From assembly GCA_947168625.1 (NCBI GenBank), contig CAMVMQ010000034.1, forward strand, positions 1 to 8,527: a stretch of DNA of 8,527 nucleotides, given 5' to 3'. Below, one piece after another: positions 1-4,018 of this stretch. The position numbers and the translations under genes were made by a program. Source of the stretch: an uncultured Caryophanales bacterium (lineage in GTDB: Bacteria; Bacillota_I; Bacilli_A; RF39; UBA660). Position 1 is the first letter of the stretch. Each line of letters begins with the position of its first letter. Under the pieces are notes generated by a model. That model was not told where the DNA came from. It saw only the letters and a list, made by a program, of their open reading frames with translations, and did no database searches.

Positions 1-89
1 TTGATACCTCCAATTAATTCTATGGTTTTAATTTTTGTAATATTACTTGGTATGAAATTCACATACCTAATAATATCACTTAATCTCAT
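1..89 (-). CDS. Possible short or partial gene running off the left edge
   Basis: An open frame starts at the ATG at 87-89 and runs off the window after 29 codons, beginning MRLSDIIRYVNF. It is preceded by AAGGAGG at 93-99, but the spacing to the ATG is only 3 nt, shorter than usual. The ATG overlaps the stop of a tiny upstream frame (86-145, 19 codons ending YEYEGGL) as ATGA, which looks like translational coupling. At the very edge the minus strand reads GGAGGTATCAA, which could be the ribosome-binding site of another gene just outside. This frame may therefore end within a few codons. I do not recognise the product. It could be a small coupled protein, the start of a longer gene, or chance. 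Confidence 0.35.
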   Translation of the reverse strand, partial: MRLSDIIRYVNFIPSNITKIKTIELIGGI

Positions 90-243
90 AATCCTCCTTC
101 ATATTCATAAACATCATCTCCTTTTGCTTGGATGATACCTCTCATTAAATATAAGAATCAAGTCATTTACTATGGAAAGTTTTGTCTATCATCCCAAAAT
201 GATTCAATATTCATTGAAATATGAAACAGCAGGATAAGAAGAT

Positions 244-295
244 GGCACCATAATATAAACTTTAGCCTTATTTCATAAGTGTTTATAATGGCGCC
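244..295. repeat. Imperfect hairpin with GGCACCAT/ATGGCGCC arms
   Basis: The arm GGCACCAT at 244-251 pairs with ATGGCGCC at 288-295, with one G-U in the RNA. Pairing continues weakly inward through ATATAAAC (253-260) and GTTTATA (281-287), leaving a loop of about 20 nt. On the plus strand the right arm is followed by TTTCTTATTT, so it might act as a plus-strand terminator, but no plus-strand gene precedes it here. These are the most GC-rich bases in the left flank, so the structure may be under selection. Confidence 0.4.
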
Positions 296-301
296 TTTCT
301 T

Positions 302-319
302 ATTTCGTACTTACGAAAT
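302..319. promoter_or_regulatory. Perfect 18-bp dyad, possible operator
   Basis: ATTTCGTA (302-309) and TACGAAAT (312-319) are perfect inverted repeats around a 2-nt centre (CT). The centre is too short for a stable RNA hairpin, so the dyad fits a protein-binding site better than a terminator. No convincing promoter sits on it and the binding protein is unknown. The site function is inference. Confidence 0.3.
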
Positions 320-354
320 TCATCCTACTTTGTAGGTTGATATTAAGGATGATT
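318..354. repeat. Decayed copy of the ATCATCC hairpin repeat
   Basis: ATTCATCC (318-325) pairs with GGATGATT (347-354) with one mismatch. Inside it, CCTAC (324-328) and GTAGG (332-336) can form a competing small hairpin. The outer arms match the AATCATCC arms of the two clear terminators at 396-439 and 1481-1516. This looks like a third, diverged member of the same set. No clean U-tract follows it on the minus strand, so terminator activity is doubtful. Confidence 0.4.
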
Positions 355-395
355 ATTGAGTAAACCTTTATACTATAATACTTTAATATACAAAA

Positions 396-439
396 AATCA
401 TCCTATTTTCTAATTTTTATTAGATTTTATAGGATGATT
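396..439 (-). terminator. Intrinsic terminator of the 446-1448 cassette
   Basis: AATCATCCTAT (396-406) and ATAGGATGATT (429-439) form a perfect 11-bp outer stem. TCTAAT (409-414) and ATTAGA (419-424) form an inner stem with a small loop. On the minus strand a run of six T follows the stem (397 down to 392). It begins only a few bases past the stop codon of the 188-aa gene. A T-tract also follows on the plus strand (442-447), so it could work both ways. Confidence 0.82.
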
Positions 440-445
440 AATTTT

Positions 446-1012
446 TTATAAATTTTGATTTTTTAACTTTAAAGTTTTCACTAATCTATCTGTAAGTTTT
501 GGTCTAGCAAATTGTTCTTCCAACGCTAAAACACTATTTTTATATCTGTTATATGCAGCCTCATAGTTCCCTTGTTCAATTTGCTCAACACAATAATCTA
601 CTATATTATCATATATATAATCATAAATAATACCAGATTGTTCTTCTTTATTTATTGTTTCAACTATAATTGGTGCCACTTCATAATAATGTTCTATATC
701 TTCTTTTGACACAAAATTATCTCGAAACCATCTAAGTACTGTCAACTCGTAACAATTATCATCAAACTTTTCTTGAAAATATTTCATGCAAGCAGAAGTT
801 AAATAACATTTTGTATCAGTCGTTTCTCTAGGTTCATCACCACTTTTTGTTGTAATTGTTCCACTCCCATCTTCTTTTATAGTTATATGAATAGATTCGT
901 CATGTGGTCCTTTTGGGTCTTGGTCGTAAATATCAATATGATCCTTCCCTCTTTTATCAGTATCAACTCTAAATATATGTTCCACCTTCTGTTTTTTTGC
1001 ATCATTTCCCAT
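446..1012 (-). CDS. 188-aa protein with CYLTSAC / LRWFRD signature, function unknown
   Basis: This is a soluble protein with no signal peptide or membrane segment. The first 65 residues are hydrophilic and strand-like (HIDIYDQDP at 25-33, IHITIKEDGSGTITTK at 41-56). A conserved-looking block follows: CYLTSAC at 69-75, C87, LRWFRDNF at 93-100 and EHYYEVAP at 107-114. The remainder is helical and acidic (120-188). From memory, Firmicutes proteins share a CYxTTAC...ELxxLRxFRD...YYxxAP block, which resembles the CFI-box type of cysteine motif; I know of no function for it. The three cysteines could bind metal or be modified, which is inference. The start is well supported by AAGGAGGT 7 nt upstream. 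The gene lies 24 nt after the 98-aa gene, in the same direction, and runs straight into a strong terminator, so the two are probably co-transcribed. Confidence 0.85.
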   Translation of the reverse strand: MGNDAKKQKVEHIFRVDTDKRGKDHIDIYDQDPKGPHDESIHITIKEDGSGTITTKSGDEPRETTDTKCYLTSACMKYFQEKFDDNCYELTVLRWFRDNFVSKEDIEHYYEVAPIIVETINKEEQSGIIYDYIYDNIVDYCVEQIEQGNYEAAYNRYKNSVLALEEQFARPKLTDRLVKTLKLKNQNL

Positions 1013-1036
1013 ATAAATACCTCCTTATTTTTTATA

Positions 1037-1333
1037 TTATTTTAATAATTTTGTAAGTTCTATAATTCCAAATTGAATGTCTTCTCCTAACTTTACAAAA
1101 TCATTTTCTTTGTTTTCGATACATCTGTAAGAAAAATCAATTAAATCTTCTTCAGTATATTTAAATTTTATTCCTTTAATGTCATTTGATTCAATAATCT
1201 TTTTATATTGATTTATTAAATCCATTAAATATTTGCAAGCTTCGTTTTTTAAGTTTTCATCAGTCGTAGTTTTTTCTATACATGAAAGTGAAGTAATTGT
1301 TTTTCTCAATAAATTAATAATTTCTAAATTCAT
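1037..1333 (-). CDS. 98-aa helical protein of unknown function
   Basis: I do not recognise this protein. It is small, has no signal peptide or transmembrane segment, and looks almost wholly alpha-helical (residues 1-50 and 60-98). It is rich in Lys, Glu, Ile and Asn, with three cysteines (near 18, 33 and 71). AAGGAG lies 6 nt upstream of the ATG in the minus-strand sequence AAGAAAGGAGTAGTTATG, so the start is secure. It sits 24 nt upstream of the CYLTSAC gene and 18 nt downstream of a LysM-like fragment, so the three appear to form one transcription unit. A partner or small regulatory role for the CYLTSAC protein is plausible but rests only on adjacency. Confidence 0.72.
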   Translation of the reverse strand: MNLEIINLLRKTITSLSCIEKTTTDENLKNEACKYLMDLINQYKKIIESNDIKGIKFKYTEEDLIDFSYRCIENKENDFVKLGEDIQFGIIELTKLLK

Positions 1334-1351
1334 AACTACTCCTTTCTTACA

Positions 1352-1448
1352 TTATATTGTAAACTTTTTTCTAAATAAATCAATAATTTTACTCATTATT
1401 CCCCATAAAAATCGTATCTCCACTTTTAACAGTATAAGTTTCTTGCAT
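1352..1448 (-). pseudogene. Frameshifted LysM-like short gene
   Basis: After a ribosome-binding site (GAGGTGG), the ATG at 1446-1448 opens a 19-codon frame reading MQETYTVKSGDTIFMGNNE and then stops (1389-1391). YTVKSGDT is the classic start of a LysM peptidoglycan-binding domain. Where LysM domains continue with L-W-G-I-A, this frame goes wrong at a run of five T on the minus strand (1407-1411). Dropping one T gives ...SGDTILWGIMSKIIDLF..., which restores the expected LWGI and stays open to the TAA at 1352-1354, giving about 31 residues. As it stands, a 14-codon frame MSKIIDLFRKKFTI (1352-1396) overlaps the first frame by 8 nt and might be made by translational coupling. Options are a pseudogene remnant, a sequencing indel or ribosomal slippage. 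Even when repaired it is shorter than a full LysM of about 45 residues. Confidence 0.55.
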
Positions 1449-1480
1449 TAAACCACCTCATTAATATATATGCATAAAAA

Positions 1481-1516
1481 AATCATCCTATTATTCAATT
1501 AGATAATAGAATGATT
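1481..1516 (-). terminator. Intrinsic terminator between 1671 gene and LysM-like cassette
   Basis: AATCATCCTATTAT (1481-1494) pairs with ATAATAGAATGATT (1503-1516), 13 of 14 bp, with an 8-nt loop. On the minus strand it is followed by seven T (1482-1476). It lies 155 nt past the stop of the 1671-2522 gene, and the bases between (1517-1670) hold nothing I can identify. It also lies only about 30 nt upstream of the ribosome-binding site of the LysM-like gene. A role as a leader attenuator for the downstream cassette is therefore possible. I see no convincing promoter between it and 1448. Confidence 0.75.
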
Positions 1517-1670
1517 AAATCATTAAAAAAATCAAATTAAAGATATATAAACTTTAAAAATAATCCATTCCCTATTTCATATCCGCTAGTAACAATATAA
1601 ATCTTATTAATAATTTCAATATTTAACAAAATAATGACATATTAATAAATAATCATCAATCCACATTGTA

Positions 1671-2522
1671 CTATAATAAGGATATCAAATAAATTAATAA
1701 AACTATAAAGGCTATTGCAAATATTAATATTAAAAAAAACTGTAATAATCTTCTACTCGTCGCTGGCATAGAATTCCATTGTTCTTCAAGTGTATTTAGA
1801 GGATTACTAAACTTTTCTTTAACCAATCGAACATCTTCATCTACTTTTTTATAAAACTCATCACCAAAATTTTTTTTAACCCATTCTTTATCATAGAATT
1901 TATTTGTCTTATTATATGAATATGCTTTTGATAAATTATAGGATTTATTCACAAGATATGCTGAATTATATAGGCTCCTATCCAAATATAATAATAAGGC
2001 TGCAATACCATCGCTTATACTTTCATAACCATCTTTTAAATAGCAGCAATATTCATCTTTGCCATCAATAACTATATTTGATTTTAGAGCCTCACCAATT
2101 TGTGTATCACCATCATATACAGGAAAATGTCTAATGTAGCCATCTTCTATTGAATAACAAAAATATTTTTTATCATTCATCTCTATAACATACCTATTAT
2201 CCCATAAAGCCTTATCCTCATAATAAATCTTAATTATTTTTTTGTCTGAAATAAATAATAATTGATTAAATTTTTGACTACCCGTTATCAAAAATTTCAT
2301 TGGAACAAATTCTTCCTTAAGATTTTCTATATATTTGTAATCTGTTGTATAAATTTCATTATTATCTGTATCAAATACTTTAATTTTCCTAAGTTTATCT
2401 AAACTTAGTGGCTCCTTAACCGAAATAAAAGGTAATGTTGCTTTGTATTGCAATATATCATTATATCTTATTTCAAATTCATTCTTCCCTTCACTTTCAA
2501 CCTGTAAAACTTCAATTTTCAT
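1671..2522 (-). CDS. Tail-anchored 283-aa membrane protein, function unknown
   Basis: The N-terminal 165 residues are rich in beta-strand-like segments with repeated 'D-x-D/N-N-E-I-Y' type turns (50-58, 113-120, 136-155). This pattern recalls LURP-one/tubby-like folds, but that is a guess from appearance only. Residues 166-250 look helical, with many Tyr, Asn and Lys. Residues 259-282 form one strong hydrophobic segment after SRR, with nothing following it, so the protein is probably tail-anchored with its bulk in the cytoplasm. There is no signal peptide. AGGAGGAG 6-7 nt before the ATG fixes the start. A minus-strand extended -10 lies about 40 nt upstream. The gene is divergent from the 96-aa membrane-anchored protein gene and is followed by the terminator at 1481-1516. 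It may scaffold something at the membrane; no function can be assigned. Confidence 0.82.
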   Translation of the reverse strand: MKIEVLQVESEGKNEFEIRYNDILQYKATLPFISVKEPLSLDKLRKIKVFDTDNNEIYTTDYKYIENLKEEFVPMKFLITGSQKFNQLLFISDKKIIKIYYEDKALWDNRYVIEMNDKKYFCYSIEDGYIRHFPVYDGDTQIGEALKSNIVIDGKDEYCCYLKDGYESISDGIAALLLYLDRSLYNSAYLVNKSYNLSKAYSYNKTNKFYDKEWVKKNFGDEFYKKVDEDVRLVKEKFSNPLNTLEEQWNSMPATSRRLLQFFLILIFAIAFIVLLIYLISLL

Positions 2523-2560
2523 AAAATCTCCTCCTCTTCAAACAACTATTCTATAGAACA

Positions 2561-2588
2561 ATTATAACATATTATTTTACTTTTATAA
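2561..2588 (-). promoter_or_regulatory. Promoter of the tail-anchored protein gene
   Basis: On the minus strand the sequence TGTTATAAT is a perfect -10 (2561-2566) with the extended-minus-10 TGn. The -35 at 16-nt spacing is poor (TTATAA, 2583-2588), as is common for extended -10 promoters. Transcription would begin near 2554, giving a leader of about 30 nt. Confidence 0.55.
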
Positions 2589-2604
2589 TATTAATTATAA
2601 AATA

Positions 2605-2633
2605 TTTACATTATTTTATAATTAATGTATAAT
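2605..2633 (+). promoter_or_regulatory. Sigma-A-type promoter of the 96-aa protein gene
   Basis: TTTACA (2605-2610) and TATAAT (2628-2633) are separated by exactly 17 nt. The expected start near 2640 leaves almost no leader before AGGAGG (2642-2647) and the ATG at 2656. The transcript is therefore nearly leaderless upstream of the ribosome-binding site. Confidence 0.8.
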
Positions 2634-2655
2634 CATACTAGAGGAGGATCAAAAT

Positions 2656-2946
2656 ATGAAGAAAACATTATCAATTGTAGGATGTTTAACTATAGGAATA
2701 ATTATATTAGTAATAGCTATTTTTATCGTTACTACTGCTAAAACAAAGAAAATGGTATGTAAATCTAATGAAGGAAATATTACAATAAGGTATGATGATA
2801 AAAAACTTGTTGGATATTCAACAAAAGGATTTTCATATAACTATAAAGAACAAAAAAAATATGCAGATCAAATTGGTGTCGATGCCTACTTAACTGAATT
2901 TTCAACTTGGTTCAGTAACAATACAACTGGAACTTGTACAAAATAA
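2656..2946 (+). CDS. Small membrane-anchored exported protein, function unknown
   Basis: This 96-residue protein has a short Lys-containing start (MKK) and one long hydrophobic helix (about residues 5-28). A hydrophilic domain of about 67 residues follows and should face outward. The first Lys cluster after the helix (29-32) makes topology uncertain from charge alone. Cys10 lies within the hydrophobic region but is not in a lipobox with a cleavable context, so I favour an uncleaved anchor over a lipoprotein. The outer domain has two cysteines, C35 and C94, at its two ends, well placed to form a disulfide. It is rich in Tyr and Lys, with strands around 42-64 and a helix around 65-87. Strong promoter, AGGAGG 8 nt upstream and a dedicated terminator make this a well-supported single-gene unit. 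I do not recognise the family. Confidence 0.85.
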   Translation: MKKTLSIVGCLTIGIIILVIAIFIVTTAKTKKMVCKSNEGNITIRYDDKKLVGYSTKGFSYNYKEQKKYADQIGVDAYLTEFSTWFSNNTTGTCTK

Positions 2947-2994
2947 TTAAAGTTTTTCATAATTTTAAAAAAGAACCAAATTAACACACATTTA

Positions 2995-3016
2995 AAACAA
3001 GCAATCGCTTGTTTTT
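2995..3016 (+). terminator. Terminator of the 96-aa protein gene
   Basis: AAACAAGC (2995-3002) and GCTTGTTT (3007-3014) make a perfect 8-bp stem with a 4-nt loop (AATC), and five T run from 3012 to 3016. It lies about 50 nt after the stop codon. The 12-mer ATTTAAAACAAG that opens the left arm is repeated at 3030-3041 without a partner arm. Confidence 0.82.
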
Positions 3017-3066
3017 ATTATGAAAGAATATTTAAAACAAGTGTTCACAAAATTCATCACATTTAT

Positions 3067-3096
3067 AAAAGCACTTTTAATTTTAAAAGTGCTTTT
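3067..3096 (-). terminator. Terminator of the greA-tig-uppP-tRNA operon
   Basis: AAAAGCACTTTT (3067-3078) and AAAAGTGCTTTT (3085-3096) form a perfect 12-bp stem. The intervening AATTTT can pair further, leaving a very small loop. It begins 12 nt after the encoded CCA end of the tRNA in transcription order. A/T-rich arms give it U-rich tails on both strands, so it may also back up the plus-strand terminator at 2995-3016. Confidence 0.8.
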
Positions 3097-3107
3097 ATTA
3101 ATCTCAA

Positions 3108-3181
3108 TGGTGCCGATTGTAAGAATTGAACTTACCTCTGAAGCTTACCATGCTTCTGTACTACCACTGTACTAAATCGGC
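3108..3181 (-). tRNA. tRNA-Thr, anticodon GGU, CCA encoded
   Basis: The 74-nt cloverleaf folds cleanly. The acceptor is GCCGATT with AATCGGC (7 bp), the discriminator is A and CCA is encoded at 3110-3108. The D arm is GTAC-AGTGGTA-GTAC, the anticodon arm GAAGC-ATGGTAA-GCTTC and the T arm GTAAG-TTCAATT-CTTAC. The loop reads A-U-GGU-A-A, so the anticodon is GGU, reading ACC and ACU. G1-C72, C2-G71 and G35-U36 agree with known threonine identity elements. Oddities are a 7-nt D loop more typical of tRNA-Gly and a 4-nt variable region (AGAG). The latter puts G at position 48 opposite G15, where a C or U is usual. It lies 16 nt past the uppP stop, so it is probably processed from the operon transcript. 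A weak promoter inside the uppP end (TTTATA ... TAATAT) cannot be excluded. Confidence 0.9.
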
Positions 3182-3187
3182 AAGAGA

Positions 3188-3219
3188 AAAATTAATATTA
3201 TTTAAAAAATATTAATTTT
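3188..3219 (-). repeat. All-A/T 12-bp hairpin across the uppP stop codon
   Basis: AAAATTAATATT (3188-3199) and AATATTAATTTT (3208-3219) are perfect complements around an 8-nt loop. The stem covers the last codons and the stop of uppP and ends 6 nt before the tRNA. On the minus strand five T follow the loop side (TTTTTCTC). It is too weak for a strong terminator but could slow polymerase or guide RNase cleavage that frees the tRNA. Confidence 0.5.
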
Positions 3220-4001
3220 ATAAATATAATTAGAGATAGTATTACTCGATAAAAAGCAAATATTGAAAAATCATGTTTTTTGATATATCCAAGTAAAAAC
3301 TTAATAGCAAGTATACCGGTTGCAAAAGAAGATATTATTCCCACAACAACCTCTTTTGTAAATGATAAATCACCAAGTTTTAGAATAGTTGCGCCAGTAA
3401 TTACAGGTACTGATAAAAGAAACGTAAACTTAGTAGCAGCTTCTTTATTTAACCCCAAAAGACGTCCAGTTAAAATGGTTGTTCCACTGCGAGAAAAACC
3501 TGGTATAAGAGCAAATACTTGGGAGCAGCCAATAATTATGGCTTGCTTTAGTGATATATCTTCAAATCTACTCTCTATCTTATAATGTTTCTCTGATAAT
3601 TTATCTCCAACAAAAATTAGAACTCCCATAATAGCTAGTGCTAGAGCAATTATCCATATTTTACTACGAATAATATTTTCGATTATATCTTCGAATAGAA
3701 ATCCAGCTATTGCTGCCGGTACAGTAGCAATAACTAAGTACCAAAACATCTTACTATTCTTATTTTGTCTCTTTTCTTTTACAGCTTTAATAGCACCGGT
3801 AAATAATTCCCACCAATCTTTAAAAAAGATTGAAAGAACAGCAAGCATAGTACCAAAGTGAAGAGCTACGTCAAAAGACAGTCCACTTTCTTTCCAACCA
3901 AATAAATATGGCATAAGAATTAAGTGAGCAGATGATGATATTGGTAAAAACTCCGCTACCCCCTGAATAATTCCTAATATTACTGCTCTAAATATATTCA
4001 T
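3198..4001 (-). CDS. uppP: Undecaprenyl-diphosphatase UppP (BacA family)
   Basis: UppP is a polytopic membrane phosphatase that removes a phosphate from undecaprenyl diphosphate. This recycles the lipid carrier used for peptidoglycan and teichoic acid precursors and gives bacitracin tolerance. Both family motifs are present: QGVAEFLPISSSAHL at 13-27 (catalytic E17, conserved Ser and H26) and PGFSRSG at 167-173 (active-site R171). Hydrophobic segments fill the rest, around 41-60, 86-103, 115-132, 153-167, 192-210, 217-238 and 249-265. At 267 aa it is of normal length. AAGGAG 7 nt before the ATG supports the start. It follows tig by 17 nt and precedes the tRNA by 16 nt, so it shares the greA operon transcript. 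The family call is certain. Confidence 0.97.
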   Translation of the reverse strand: MNIFRAVILGIIQGVAEFLPISSSAHLILMPYLFGWKESGLSFDVALHFGTMLAVLSIFFKDWWELFTGAIKAVKEKRQNKNSKMFWYLVIATVPAAIAGFLFEDIIENIIRSKIWIIALALAIMGVLIFVGDKLSEKHYKIESRFEDISLKQAIIIGCSQVFALIPGFSRSGTTILTGRLLGLNKEAATKFTFLLSVPVITGATILKLGDLSFTKEVVVGIISSFATGILAIKFLLGYIKKHDFSIFAFYRVILSLIIFIKLIFFK

Positions 4002-4018
4002 AGTAACTCCTTATTTAT

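Larger units (their letters stand above)
90..395. other. Gene-poor stretch with short frames and hairpins
   Basis: No gene of normal size is visible on either strand. On the minus strand three very short frames follow one another: 170-214 (14 codons, begins MNIESFWDDRQNF), 86-145 (19 codons, begins MRGIIQAKGDDVY), and the frame leaving the window at 89. Their composition is coding-like, but only the last has a clear ribosome-binding site, and AAAGGAGATGATG near 110-125 is not followed by a long frame. They could be debris of a decayed gene. Three inverted repeats in this stretch are listed separately. Confidence 0.45.

Noticed and set aside
23..136. Short plus-strand hydrophobic frame near the left edge
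   Set aside because: It has no ribosome-binding site, lies opposite the minus-strand short frames, and has a Leu/Ile/His-rich composition expected from antisense AT-rich sequence.
1233..1451. Plus-strand open frame of 72 codons
   Set aside because: It lies opposite the 98-aa gene and the LysM-like fragment, has no ribosome-binding site, and its hydrophobic composition is what the antisense of Lys/Asn-rich genes gives.
2990..3041. Direct repeat ATTTAAAACAAG (2990-3001 and 3030-3041) as a possible attachment site
   Set aside because: The repeat is only 12 nt, A/T-dominated and 28 nt apart, with no integrase or mobile gene nearby.
3280..3585. Plus-strand open frame of 101 codons
   Set aside because: It is antisense to the uppP coding region, which has full catalytic motifs; there is no ribosome-binding site or promoter.
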